Shown here: piece after piece, positions 26,791 through 35,848 of the stretch | How positions within the stretch are numbered: position 1 is the first letter of the stretch | Layout: every line of letters begins with the position of its first letter | Source of the DNA: SB15 sp964639245 | Lineage (GTDB): Bacteria > Chloroflexota > Anaerolineae > Aggregatilineales > J027 | NCBI GenBank assembly: GCA_964639245.1 | Contig: CAZXCU010000010.1 | Coordinates: 138,977 to 202,976, forward strand | DNA length: 64,000 nucleotides | Direction: 5' to 3' | Notes under the pieces: model-generated | What the model saw: only the letters and a program-made list of their open reading frames with translations | What the model was told of the DNA's origin: nothing | Database searches by the model: none | Program-made: the position numbers and the translations under genes

Positions 26791-28224
26791 ATGGCCTTTA
26801 CCAAACTTGCCCCCCATATACTGGTTGAACCACCGATAGACGAAACCCGCGAAGTCCTTTCGCGCTGGCAGCCTCCGGTCATCAAATCGTTGGGGGACAT
26901 GGGCTATTTGCCCTTGGTGGCGGATGTTGTGCCAGAGGCCAAACTCATTCAACGTTTTTATTGGAGTCATACGGCGGGCGATCCGGGCGGTTTTGATACT
27001 TGGTTTGCGACCTACCGCGAAAATACTTTAGAAACGTGGTTGGGCATGTTTCACGGCGCGTTTGCCAGTCAACAAGGCAACGGACGAATGTATGTGGAGT
27101 CGTTTAATGAAGTGGGTATGGGGGAAGCCTATCTGCGTTTTGAGGCTGACCGTGTAAATACCCTCTATAACCGCTATGGCCTGCGTTCCTGTGTGATTAA
27201 CGCAGCAGTCGGCACAACATCGGCCTTTGATTGGCAAATCGCGCAAAATGTCGGTTTGCTAGATGCCATCCGTAATACGGGCAGCATCATCGGTCTTCAT
27301 GCCTACGCCGGTTTGTTTATGAGTTTGTGGCATGGCAGACAGAATCTGGGCAATCTCGCCAACGAAAATCGCCTCTATGACGACCCGCGTAATCTGATTT
27401 TTCGGCCTATTATTTCCTATGAAGACCCGGACGGCTTGGAGTCATGGTTGGCGTTTCGCTGTCGCCGTGACCATGAAGACCTTCGCAGTTTGGGGTTTGG
27501 CGATTTAAAAATGGTCATCACCGAATTTGGATTGGATAACGCGGGCATCGAAACCTACCGCCACTATACCAACAATGAATCGCGGGGTGGATTCCGTTCC
27601 TGGATTAACGATTGGCAGCGCTTGGGGTTTTTGGAAGGCACAACCCCTGAAGATTTTTATGTGGATCAACTCTTGTGGGCTGACCAGCAGTTGCAAGCCT
27701 ATCCTTTTATCGAAGCTGCCACCATTTTTACCTACCATTCCGATCCTATCACCCGCAAATGGTATGATTATGATATTCGTGGCCCGGTGATGGAAACCCT
27801 GTTTCGGCGCTGGTTTGGCGGGGATATTGCGACAGTCCCCACCCAGGAGCCGGATATTCAAATCACGCCGAGTCCAACCATTCCACCCGGCCCCGGCCCC
27901 ATTCACAGTACCCCCGAATTTCATTTTATGGTGCTGGGTTCGCCACAAATCAACCAGTGGTTTTATGAAACCGAAGCCGCCCGCCGCTACTGGGAAACTT
28001 TTTTGCCGAGTGTCATGATGGATTACGAAGTCATTCACTTTTTACCGAATCAAACATCACTTATGGTGACGCTCATTACCACGCCTGATATGCGTCCTGC
28101 GATTGAGGACAGCATTTTGCAGCGTTGGCAATATGTCGGTATAGATGTGGTTGAAGTGAACAGCGCAATGCAGCTTGCCGAGATTTTAGCCTCACGGGTC
28201 GCTGCCAATCGCCGTTTCGGATAA
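26791..28224 (+). CDS. Glycoside-hydrolase-like TIM-barrel protein
   Basis: 477 residues. The first about 340 resemble a clan GH-A (beta/alpha)8 barrel. YVESFNEVG (about residue 106) would hold the acid/base Glu preceded by Asn, and MVITEFGLDN (about 240) the nucleophile Glu. A Pro-rich linker (PSPTIPPGPGP) then leads to an about 100-residue C-terminal alpha/beta domain. No export signal is visible, which is unusual for a glycosidase. The ATG at 26791 follows the previous stop by 2 bases; a GTG two codons upstream is also possible. The substrate is unknown. Confidence 0.6.
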   Translation: MAFTKLAPHILVEPPIDETREVLSRWQPPVIKSLGDMGYLPLVADVVPEAKLIQRFYWSHTAGDPGGFDTWFATYRENTLETWLGMFHGAFASQQGNGRMYVESFNEVGMGEAYLRFEADRVNTLYNRYGLRSCVINAAVGTTSAFDWQIAQNVGLLDAIRNTGSIIGLHAYAGLFMSLWHGRQNLGNLANENRLYDDPRNLIFRPIISYEDPDGLESWLAFRCRRDHEDLRSLGFGDLKMVITEFGLDNAGIETYRHYTNNESRGGFRSWINDWQRLGFLEGTTPEDFYVDQLLWADQQLQAYPFIEAATIFTYHSDPITRKWYDYDIRGPVMETLFRRWFGGDIATVPTQEPDIQITPSPTIPPGPGPIHSTPEFHFMVLGSPQINQWFYETEAARRYWETFLPSVMMDYEVIHFLPNQTSLMVTLITTPDMRPAIEDSILQRWQYVGIDVVEVNSAMQLAEILASRVAANRRFG

Positions 28225-28256
28225 CAAAAGAGGCTTAAAAAATTAAGCCCCTTTGT
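28225..28256. terminator. Bidirectional terminator between convergent genes
   Basis: A 7-bp perfect core stem GGCTTAA (28232-28238) with TTAAGCC (28243-28249) is extended by CAAA/TTTG pairing with small bulges. It lies exactly between the glycosidase-like stop and the HNH gene stop and can serve both strands. Confidence 0.75.
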
Positions 28257-28262
28257 TGGAAA

Positions 28263-28799
28263 TTAGCCCATGTCAATGTAGCGCTTCCAAGTCTCATGTT
28301 CACTCCCGAACTCAACCACTAGATAGCTTGTACGAGGCCGTCGGGGTTCCCAGAGCAGTTTCATGCCCGCTTCGTGCGGCAGATGGTTGCCCTTGCGGTG
28401 GTTGCACTTTGGACAAGCACAGGCGGTGTTCATCCATGTATCTTTTCCGCCGCGTGAACGGGGTAGGATGTGGTCAACCGTCATGTCATGTTTAGAAAGC
28501 ACTTTACCCTGCAAGGTTTCTCCCGGACGAATCCCGCAGTAAATGCAGCGATATTCGTCACGCATGAGAACACTTTTTCGACTCCAAGGGGCTTGGCGGC
28601 GTGGCACGTTAATGTATCGGCGGAGCGCGATAACCGACGGAATAGCAAATTTATCCCGTACCGTTCGCAAAAAGTTTCCTGTCTCCTCAATGACAACCGC
28701 CTTGCCGGAGATCAGGAGATTCATCGCACGGGGAACACTGATAATAGCAATCGGATCCCACGTATGTCCATTGAGTAAGAGTACACGCCCTTGCGACAC
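28263..28799 (-). CDS. HNH endonuclease domain protein
   Basis: 178 residues. The HNH module spans about 78-140, with zinc knuckles C85xxC88 and C129xxC132, the Asp109-His110 pair in TVDHILPRSRGG, Asn124 and His134. The about 70-residue N-terminal region (starting RVLLLN) is typical of the free-standing bacterial HNH group that lies outside restriction loci. A GTG start at 28799 is supported by AAGGAG 7-8 bases upstream. It probably cuts DNA in repair or maintenance; the target is unknown. Confidence 0.85.
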   Translation of the reverse strand: MSQGRVLLLNGHTWDPIAIISVPRAMNLLISGKAVVIEETGNFLRTVRDKFAIPSVIALRRYINVPRRQAPWSRKSVLMRDEYRCIYCGIRPGETLQGKVLSKHDMTVDHILPRSRGGKDTWMNTACACPKCNHRKGNHLPHEAGMKLLWEPRRPRTSYLVVEFGSEHETWKRYIDMG

Positions 28800-29025
28800 C
28801 GAGATACTCCTTTCGGTCTACAGAGGGCTGATTCGTTAAGAATCACTCTGAATCGAATGTCCTACCAGTGTTCATTGTACCAGATTTCACTTATAGTGAG
28901 CTAGCACAGATGTCTAATAAGTGTTTTAAATTTTCTTAATGGATAAGATAACAGGGAAACTTGGTGTAAATTGAAACACAAAATAAACAGGAATGGGACT
29001 GTTTTGTAACCTCTCTTATAGAAAC

Positions 29026-29056
29026 GCTGATAGGTGAGACAACCTCGCCTACCAGC
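29026..29056 (-). terminator. Probable terminator of the PPC-domain gene
   Basis: Read on the minus strand, a 13-bp stem with two G-U pairs and a 5-base loop (GTTGT) occupies 29056 to 29026, just after the stop at 29072. The tail is GTTTCT, a weak T-tract, so efficiency is uncertain. The G-U pattern means it folds well only in the minus-strand transcript. Confidence 0.55.
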
Positions 29057-29071
29057 TAAGACAAAACACGA

Positions 29072-30763
29072 TTATTCCAGAGTCCATTCGTAAGATTGGA
29101 ACTGCCCTTGATTCAGTTCACCTTCAATTGTTTCCACCACTTCGCCGTTCAGGGTCACGGTAAGGGTAAAAGATACCGGGTCAGTTGCATCACACGGGAA
29201 AATATAGGCCACCCCGATTTCATAGGTTCCTGAGGGGGGTTCTTCTGACCAGAAAACGCTTTCGCTGGGGGTTTCTGCTGTTTCTCCGCACCCCCCGTTG
29301 GCATCTCCGCCAAATGTCCCGCCTGTCTCAGATTCGGGCGAGAAAAAGCCAATGGCGGCACCATTCGGGTCGGTCACTTCAAGGTCAAAATCGGCGGTGG
29401 TGTTCCAACTTAAAGTAATCGTCAGCACCGCATTGCTCATATCTGGCATGGCTTCGGTAGGTTCGGGGGTGGATTCTTCGGTGGGCGCAGCTTCCGTCGA
29501 TTCAGGTTCAGGGGTAGCGGCGGAAACCGTCGTATTGGCCTCAAACAGATACAGCACATACTCGCCACTGCTGCCCCGTTCGGCGCTCACTTCAATTTGA
29601 TAGGTTCCCGCGCTGGTAATTGTTACCGCCGCCAAACGTGCATCCGATGCACCATTAAAGCGATTATTAGCGGCAACCAAATTTCCACTACTATCACGGA
29701 GGGTCAGTGCCGGGTTGAAGTCCCCACTTTGCCGCTTGACCGAAACCGTTACAATATCGCCCGCTTGGGCTTCAAAATCATAATATTGGGGGGCAGCATT
29801 CGCCGCAAAATTCCCGCTGACAAATGCCCCGTACTGAATAGCCTGCCCTTCGTCGGAGATTTGCCCCTGTGTGCTTGGTTCAGGGGTAGCGGTTTCAAGG
29901 GGTGCTTCTGCGGTAGCTTCCGGTTGTGCTGTGCCGGCGGCATCGGTCAAAATTTCCAGCGAATATTCTCCGATGGAGGTGCCTTCTGCCCCACCATACC
30001 GTGTTGCGACGATGATATAACTACCCGTGTAAGGTAAATCGAAATTCAGAATTTCAGAGGTGGATAAATCATCTCCAAAGGGCGAATCGTCATTTTCCGC
30101 CAGCAAATTGCCATCACTGTCCAGCAAAATCACATAAGTATCCAAGCTGGCGCTGGGATTAATCCGCTGCATCCGAATGGTGATGGCATCCCCTTCACTG
30201 CCTTCAAATGTCCAGCGCTGTTCAACAATCTCCAGCGTGATAAACCCGCGCACCGGGCTGTTATAAGAAATTTGATTGGCGGGAATTTGTTCATTCTCGG
30301 CGGGTGTCTGAGTCGCACTTTCGGTTGGGACAGGGGTTTCTGTGGTGGTCGGTTGTCCTTCCCCTCCTAAACTGAGCGTGAGTTGAAAATCCCCTTCGGA
30401 AATCCCGCCTTCCAAACCGAAGCGTGTTGCTTGAATGGTATAGGTATCACTTGCCGGGAGGGTCAAATTTTCAATAGCGGAATCAATCGTTACATCGGAG
30501 GCATCATCATTTTCTGCCACAATTGCGCCGCTACTGTCCAAAAGCAGCAGATAGCTATCCAAACTGCTGCCATCAGCGGCAGCCATCACAATCGTAATTA
30601 CGTCGCCTGCGGCCCCCTCAAATTGATAGGCTTGAATGGGGGTAGTGCTAGTGATGCTGCCAGTCACTGTTTCGCCATAAGCAAGACTTGTGGGTTGTTG
30701 GGCGCTGAGGCTAAACGGCAGCGCAAAAAGTATCAAACACAGAACAACGTAACGCATTCTCAT
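29072..30763 (-). CDS. Secreted protein with three PPC domains and a C-terminal YfaP/DUF2135-like domain
   Basis: 563 residues: a signal peptide (to about residue 23, ending SLSAQQ), three pre-peptidase C-terminal beta-sandwich repeats (about 25-135, 165-280 and 310-410), each with YxFxAxAGDxVTI-like and SSGxLVAENDD-like signatures, and Pro/Thr/Glu linkers between. The C-terminal domain (about 440-563) with TADFDLEVTDPNG resembles DUF2135/YfaP. There is no catalytic domain, so it is probably an adhesin or envelope scaffold. ATG at 30763 follows AGAGGTG. Confidence 0.8.
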   Translation of the reverse strand: MRMRYVVLCLILFALPFSLSAQQPTSLAYGETVTGSITSTTPIQAYQFEGAAGDVITIVMAAADGSSLDSYLLLLDSSGAIVAENDDASDVTIDSAIENLTLPASDTYTIQATRFGLEGGISEGDFQLTLSLGGEGQPTTTETPVPTESATQTPAENEQIPANQISYNSPVRGFITLEIVEQRWTFEGSEGDAITIRMQRINPSASLDTYVILLDSDGNLLAENDDSPFGDDLSTSEILNFDLPYTGSYIIVATRYGGAEGTSIGEYSLEILTDAAGTAQPEATAEAPLETATPEPSTQGQISDEGQAIQYGAFVSGNFAANAAPQYYDFEAQAGDIVTVSVKRQSGDFNPALTLRDSSGNLVAANNRFNGASDARLAAVTITSAGTYQIEVSAERGSSGEYVLYLFEANTTVSAATPEPESTEAAPTEESTPEPTEAMPDMSNAVLTITLSWNTTADFDLEVTDPNGAAIGFFSPESETGGTFGGDANGGCGETAETPSESVFWSEEPPSGTYEIGVAYIFPCDATDPVSFTLTVTLNGEVVETIEGELNQGQFQSYEWTLE

Positions 30764-30839
30764 TTTCACCTCTGGAATTCAGAGTAAGTTTAACACAATC
30801 TGGAGGGGATAGCGGAAATTTGACCCGCCCTTTGATTTC

Positions 30840-31715
30840 TCAGCTTAACAAATAGGTTTCAGCGAAGTGAATCCAGTCTTCGGGCATGGTGCCTTTCGTA
30901 TGGTAACCTTCGGATTTTCGTACCCCACGTCCTAAATGCAGAAAAAACACATTCCAATCATCGTCAAAAACACGATCCATATAGAGTTCTTGGAAGTGCG
31001 GCGGGGCTTTGGGGATGAGTTCCGGTTCGTGCAGCGTATTATGGCAGTGGAAAACTTCATACCCTGCCTTGCGTAAATGAATCGTAACACGGTCTCCAAC
31101 ATCATACTGGGGCAAAGCCGGGTAAAAATCGAGCTTCAGGCGTTTAAACAATTGAAAATCCACCAGATAGCCCAAAACATGCAAGATGCCTTCGGGGGTG
31201 CGCTGGGTATCTAACCGCACCCCCGATGCGCCCACCTTGCCCTGAATTTTGGATTTTAAAAACGATAACCAGCCCGCATGACACACCAAAATATCTTGAT
31301 GCAGGGTCATGAGATAGCGGGTTTGCGGGTCAATTAAGCGGATAGCAATTTCAAGCGCGATGGCATTGTCATAGCTGCCCCATGAAAAACTACGCGGTTC
31401 GGGTTTCCACCAACGTCGGCCCTCCGGTGGAATCGGTTGGGTACGATTCAGCACCACATTGATATTGGGGAGTTTCAGCAGCCAGTCTGTATTTTCCGCA
31501 GGCGAATTGTTGTCCACAATCCACAGTTCGTGGGGTTCAGGGGTGTAGCGCTGAATCGACTCGATGCACACACGCAAAATTTCACGGGTTGACTCGTTGG
31601 GTTGAAAAGAGACCACCACCAAACGGGGGGCATCTGGGGGTTGGGTAATTGTGCGCTGGATTTGCAGATCAAAACGCTGGCCTTTAAGACGGAGTTTTTG
31701 GGCAATCAGAGTCAT
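30840..31715 (-). CDS. Glycosyltransferase family 2-like protein
   Basis: 291 residues with a GT-A-like N-terminal fold: VVVSFQPNE strand, ELWIVDNNSP with the nucleotide-binding Asp, and a TLHQDILV segment in place of the usual DxD. The missing second Asp means metal use or substrate may differ. It is the last gene of the polysaccharide operon and overlaps the preceding stop by 4 bases, so it probably adds a sugar to the exported glycan. The donor is unknown. Confidence 0.75.
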   Translation of the reverse strand: MTLIAQKLRLKGQRFDLQIQRTITQPPDAPRLVVVSFQPNESTREILRVCIESIQRYTPEPHELWIVDNNSPAENTDWLLKLPNINVVLNRTQPIPPEGRRWWKPEPRSFSWGSYDNAIALEIAIRLIDPQTRYLMTLHQDILVCHAGWLSFLKSKIQGKVGASGVRLDTQRTPEGILHVLGYLVDFQLFKRLKLDFYPALPQYDVGDRVTIHLRKAGYEVFHCHNTLHEPELIPKAPPHFQELYMDRVFDDDWNVFFLHLGRGVRKSEGYHTKGTMPEDWIHFAETYLLS

Positions 31716-33118
31716 CGTTTAAACCTCATCACGCCAATGCCGTATTCATTGTTATTCGCGCAGCCATCAAAAATATGAATCATCCAGTCATCATTTTCCG
31801 CGTGGCGGGTGGGAATCTGTAAAATTTCGGGTGCGTATAACCCCATCACATGCCGTTCCCATGAGCCAGTTGCCGAAGTTGGCACGGCCTCTAATGGAAT
31901 GGTCATGGGATTCTGGTACAACCGAAAGCCAACATCATGAAAAAAATGAACGGTGTGGGGGTATTTTTTGCCCAGTTCAATTTGTTCTTTGACCATGAAA
32001 TACATATGGGCATCCTGAAACACAAGCTCAGGACTCCAGCGCTGCCAGACTGCCTCCATGTTCCCGGTAAAATCCTCGATGATATATTCAACGTCGGGGG
32101 CAGGGTGGCGAAGCTCATCCACAATATTAATGGTGATGATGCGGGTTTTTAGCCCCAAAAAGCGGCACATCCGCGCCAGAATCTGAGATGAACAACCGGA
32201 CTGGGTGCCAAATTCAACCAGCGATTTGGGTTGAATATCTTGCAGCGCCGCCAGCCACACCGCCAGATTTTCATAACTTAGCGATTTGTATTGGTGTATT
32301 AGACGGGCAGTATCGTCCAACATTACAAATTGTTGTAACTTTTCTTGGAGCGTTTCCAGCGAAAAACTGTTGGGAAAAATCGTCGGAATTTCTGCTAGGT
32401 ACGAAGCAGGCACACCTGCCGCACGCACTCCGTAATGTTGATGGGCGAAAGCGACAGCTTCATGGGCGGGCAGGGTAAAAAATTCCTTGCGGGCAAAAAT
32501 CGTTTCATCTGTCCATTCCCACCACGCGATTTCCTGCATTTGCTGGCGCAAGTTTTCATCTTCAATCCGCCATTTAATCAGTCTGGCCGGATTCCCCGCC
32601 ACAATGCCGTAATCGGGAACATCTTTTGTAACCACACTCCCTGCCCCGATAATTGCCCCGTTTCCAATACGGATTCCCGGCAAAATAATCACATTTGCAC
32701 CAATCCACACATCATTCCCGATGCGGGTGTAATTGCGGTGCGGCAAGGTGGATTTTTCATGAAAAAACGTATCAACCGGAAAATTGGCAATGCGCTGCGG
32801 AAAATGATGCCCGGTACACAGCAAAAATTTTACATCATTGGCAATCGAGCAAAATGCACCCATGCTCAGAACATCCTGTTCATGGAAGCCTTCAAACACT
32901 GTTTGAGCGCCATAGTAGCTCCAGCGTCCGAGAAAAACCGTGCCACGACTGCCATTTTTCCCTAGCGGGATCTGGCGTTTTTTGCCGATTTCAGGAAAAC
33001 GCTGGCTGTACACCGGATGGTCGCTGCCTACCCCTGTAAATTTAGCGGAAATTGGGGAGGGGGGAGGGGTGTGACCTCGAAGTAAACGTTTGGTTTTGTG
33101 GTAAATTCGACGGAGCAT
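31712..33118 (-). CDS. Fusion: CatB-like hexapeptide O-acetyltransferase and methyltransferase/cephalosporin-hydroxylase-like domain
   Basis: 468 residues. The N-terminal half (about 35-215) is a left-handed beta-helix acetyltransferase of the xenobiotic (CatB/Vat) class, with GRWSYYG, a LLCTGHHF active-site His, and repeats such as IGNDVWIGANVIILPGIRIGNGAIIGAGSVV. The C-terminal half (about 265-468) has a SAM-binding-like VEFGTQSGCSS glycine loop and resembles the cephalosporin hydroxylase/methyltransferase group. It lies in a glycan export operon and so probably decorates sugars with acetyl and methyl groups; antibiotic resistance is unlikely. Confidence 0.78.
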   Translation of the reverse strand: MLRRIYHKTKRLLRGHTPPPSPISAKFTGVGSDHPVYSQRFPEIGKKRQIPLGKNGSRGTVFLGRWSYYGAQTVFEGFHEQDVLSMGAFCSIANDVKFLLCTGHHFPQRIANFPVDTFFHEKSTLPHRNYTRIGNDVWIGANVIILPGIRIGNGAIIGAGSVVTKDVPDYGIVAGNPARLIKWRIEDENLRQQMQEIAWWEWTDETIFARKEFFTLPAHEAVAFAHQHYGVRAAGVPASYLAEIPTIFPNSFSLETLQEKLQQFVMLDDTARLIHQYKSLSYENLAVWLAALQDIQPKSLVEFGTQSGCSSQILARMCRFLGLKTRIITINIVDELRHPAPDVEYIIEDFTGNMEAVWQRWSPELVFQDAHMYFMVKEQIELGKKYPHTVHFFHDVGFRLYQNPMTIPLEAVPTSATGSWERHVMGLYAPEILQIPTRHAENDDWMIHIFDGCANNNEYGIGVMRFKR

Positions 33119-33124
33119 ACAAGC

Positions 33125-33769
33125 CTATTTTTGAATGGTAAATATCACACGGGCAATATCATTGCCGTAGCGGTTCGCTTCGCTGAATGGGGGATGGTCT
33201 TCACTGACCAAAATTTGCCCAACATGGGGTTGAAATTGGTCAATCAAATGCTGCGGGCTTTGAAAATCAATCCGGTCTGCGCCGCGTGTTTCATAGCGGA
33301 TAGGCACTTCAATCGCCACCACTGCCCCATTCCGCGCCACACGGGTAATTTCCCGGATTACTTGTTGAGCATCATAAGCGTGTTCTAAGGAATGGGAGCT
33401 ATAAATTGCATCAAAATGGGCATCAGGAAATTTAAGGGCGTGCATATCCATCACTAAAATATCAGGCGTTTCACTGTACAAATCAATCCCGATAACATTT
33501 TTTACGCCCTTGCTGCGAAGGTAATTTAATTCATCGGTATTACGGCTCCCTAAACACAACACGGTCGTTTCAGGTTTGAGATAGGCTGCGAGTCGGTCAA
33601 TCAGTAGGGGCGATTGCAAGCGCACCGTTTTTTTTGCAAAGGTGCGTTCATATTGCATTTTTAGGTAAGCACGGTACTCCCCGGTCTTACCCCGCCCCAA
33701 CCATGCCAGACGGATTTTATGCACCGCTCGATAGCCTTTGTCGCGCAAGCGGCCTAATCTACCGACCAT
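33125..33769 (-). CDS. Class I SAM-dependent methyltransferase
   Basis: 214 residues with a Rossmann methyltransferase fold: motif I VLCLGSRNTDEL (about 75), an acidic IGIDLYS strand end, and motif IV IYSSHSLEHA, typical of the Methyltransf_11 group. Its start overlaps the Wzt gene end by 11 bases, and 6 bases separate it from the acetyltransferase fusion. The position suggests it methylates the exported glycan or lipid carrier. The exact acceptor is unknown. Confidence 0.8.
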   Translation of the reverse strand: MVGRLGRLRDKGYRAVHKIRLAWLGRGKTGEYRAYLKMQYERTFAKKTVRLQSPLLIDRLAAYLKPETTVLCLGSRNTDELNYLRSKGVKNVIGIDLYSETPDILVMDMHALKFPDAHFDAIYSSHSLEHAYDAQQVIREITRVARNGAVVAIEVPIRYETRGADRIDFQSPQHLIDQFQPHVGQILVSEDHPPFSEANRYGNDIARVIFTIQK

Positions 33770-34985
33770 GTTCTAAAATTCCTTCCCATTCGGCTTTAAT
33801 CATGACTACACCGTAATCAACCGCCAAGCGAATATCACCGGGAACGGTCACGGTAAAGGCAGCAAGGCCACGTCCACCGCCCAGAATACTGCCGTTTTGA
33901 TGTTTAATTTTGGCCTCAATTTGATAAATGCCATTCAACAAAGTCATTTCGGGGATGATACAACGAAAAACACCCCGTCCACGCAGGGGCATTTGTGCTT
34001 CATGCCCCACGTTGGTAAAACCCGATACATAAAACACATCGATTGTCGAAATGGTCAAGCCGATAATGGGTGCTTCAACGGGTTCATGGGCCTCATATTC
34101 GACTTCAATCATCACTGATTCGCCCGTATATAAGTTGGTGGTGACTTTGCCCTGTGAATTAATCAGGCGGACTTCTCGCACATCGACCACTGCATTAGCG
34201 AGTTTTTGCTGCAAAACCGTATATTTTTCGCCACTGGCAGCATATTGTTCCATCATGCGGGCATTGGAAGTTTCATAATATTGAGAGACGACTTCAGCAG
34301 TTTTGCCAATCGCCACTTGCTGACCCTCTGCCAGCAACAGCACACGGTCACACAGACGTTCCACCTGGCGGATGCTATGCGAGACAAACAAGACTGTTTT
34401 ACCGTTTTGCTGCATTTTTTCCATACGGTCTAGGGATTTACGCTGGAAGGTAATATCTCCCACTGCCAAGACTTCATCCACCAGCAAAATATCAGCATCC
34501 ACATTGAGCGCTACCGCAAAACCGAGTCTGGCTAACATCCCGCTCGAGTATTTCCAGACAGGTTCATCAAACCATGTACCAAGTTCACAAAAATCCTCAA
34601 TTTCGGGGAGTTTGGAGCGCATTTCCGAATGGGACATACCCATCAAAATCCCCAGAAGTTGCACATTTTCCCGTCCGGTCAATTCCATGTTCATGCCCGC
34701 GTTGAGTTCAATCATCGGGAAAATTCGCCCATTGACGGTGACAGAACCCCGTGTTGCCGGAGTCACCCCCGCAAGGATTTTCAAAAGGGTACTTTTACCT
34801 GCCCCGTTATATCCGATAATCCCTAAAGTTTCGCCGGCGTGGACTTCAAAATGAATATCCTTGAGTGACCATTTCGGCTCGGCCAACGCCTTCCCCCGCA
34901 CACGGCGAAGCACATTTTTCAATACAGGGGCAAGCGGCAGCCCGTACTGTTTATAAAGCCCGTTGACTTGAATCACACTGCTCAT
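33759..34985 (-). CDS. Polysaccharide ABC exporter ATP-binding protein (Wzt/TagH type)
   Basis: 408 residues. An ABC ATPase domain (about 1-235) has Walker A GYNGAGKSTLL, a signature region modified to KYSSGMLARLGFAVAL as usual for Wzt/TagH, and Walker B ILLVDEVLAVGD. A C-terminal beta-sandwich (about 255-400) corresponds to the Wzt_C carbohydrate-binding domain, which recognises the capped end of the glycan. ATG at 34985 overlaps the permease stop by 4 bases. This is the energy unit for surface polysaccharide export. Confidence 0.92.
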   Translation of the reverse strand: MSSVIQVNGLYKQYGLPLAPVLKNVLRRVRGKALAEPKWSLKDIHFEVHAGETLGIIGYNGAGKSTLLKILAGVTPATRGSVTVNGRIFPMIELNAGMNMELTGRENVQLLGILMGMSHSEMRSKLPEIEDFCELGTWFDEPVWKYSSGMLARLGFAVALNVDADILLVDEVLAVGDITFQRKSLDRMEKMQQNGKTVLFVSHSIRQVERLCDRVLLLAEGQQVAIGKTAEVVSQYYETSNARMMEQYAASGEKYTVLQQKLANAVVDVREVRLINSQGKVTTNLYTGESVMIEVEYEAHEPVEAPIIGLTISTIDVFYVSGFTNVGHEAQMPLRGRGVFRCIIPEMTLLNGIYQIEAKIKHQNGSILGGGRGLAAFTVTVPGDIRLAVDYGVVMIKAEWEGILEHGR

Positions 34986-35764
34986 AGCACATCCGCGAAA
35001 TAGCGTGAGGTATACCGGAAAACAGGCCAAGCGATGAGTAGCGCCAGCGCGATTCCGGGCAGAGACCAGAGCAACAAGTCAACGTCGGGCGCTTCACCCC
35101 GCGCCAGAATACTGCGAAATCCTTCCAAAATCCCCACCATCGGATTGAGCTTATACAAGGTCTGCCATTTTTCAGGAACTTCGCTAAGGGGATAAATAAT
35201 CGGCGTGAGGTAAATCCACAATTGCAAAATAAAAGCGTTGACCTGCAGAACATCTCGCCGATACACCCCCAAGGCCGCAAAAAACATCCCGACCCCCAGC
35301 GCAAACAAAGCAGTGAGACTAACCAGAATCGGCAGCCAAATCACCAGCGATATTCCCACACTGACCTGATACCAGACCATCATCCCTGCCAAGATGAGAC
35401 CAGACATGAGACCATCAAATGCAGCCGTGGTAATCGCCACCATTGGGAATAATTCGCGTGAAACAGCCGTTTTTTTAATAATGCTGGCGTTGCTGATGAT
35501 GCTTGGCCCGCATCGGCTGACGCTGTTAGCAAAAAATGTCCATGGGGTCAGGGCGCTGTAACTGAAAATAAGATAGGGAATCCCGTCACTGGGAATTTCT
35601 AACACCCCGCGCAAGGTGGTAAAAACGACCATGAGCATCAACGGCTGTAAAACCGCCCACAACGGGCCAAAAATAGTACGGCGATAACGGGCGCGAATAT
35701 CCCGACTGGTAATTGCCCAGAGCAGGCGAAAAAAGCGCCTTGTATTATCATTTACAACCAGCAT
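34982..35764 (-). CDS. Polysaccharide ABC exporter permease (Wzm/TagG type)
   Basis: A 260-residue ABC-2 type permease with six helices and the N-terminal RDIRARYRRTIFGPLWAVLQPL motif characteristic of Wzm/TagG, where an amphipathic helix meets the first membrane span. I choose the ATG at 35764 (family-typical N-terminus) over an ORF start 21 codons upstream. Translationally coupled to the Wzt gene. Exports a lipid-linked polysaccharide across the cytoplasmic membrane. Confidence 0.9.
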   Translation of the reverse strand: MLVVNDNTRRFFRLLWAITSRDIRARYRRTIFGPLWAVLQPLMLMVVFTTLRGVLEIPSDGIPYLIFSYSALTPWTFFANSVSRCGPSIISNASIIKKTAVSRELFPMVAITTAAFDGLMSGLILAGMMVWYQVSVGISLVIWLPILVSLTALFALGVGMFFAALGVYRRDVLQVNAFILQLWIYLTPIIYPLSEVPEKWQTLYKLNPMVGILEGFRSILARGEAPDVDLLLWSLPGIALALLIAWPVFRYTSRYFADVL

Positions 35765-35848
35765 GAAGTTCCCATCTAAAATTTCGGCGCTTATCTTACA
35801 CGATTTTTGGGCAGCATAAGCCAACAAATCCTAAAAGTGGCAGAAAAA

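Noticed and set aside
31712..33118. Chloramphenicol resistance acetyltransferase
   Set aside because: The hexapeptide domain resembles CatB, but the fusion and the polysaccharide operon context favour glycan acetylation.
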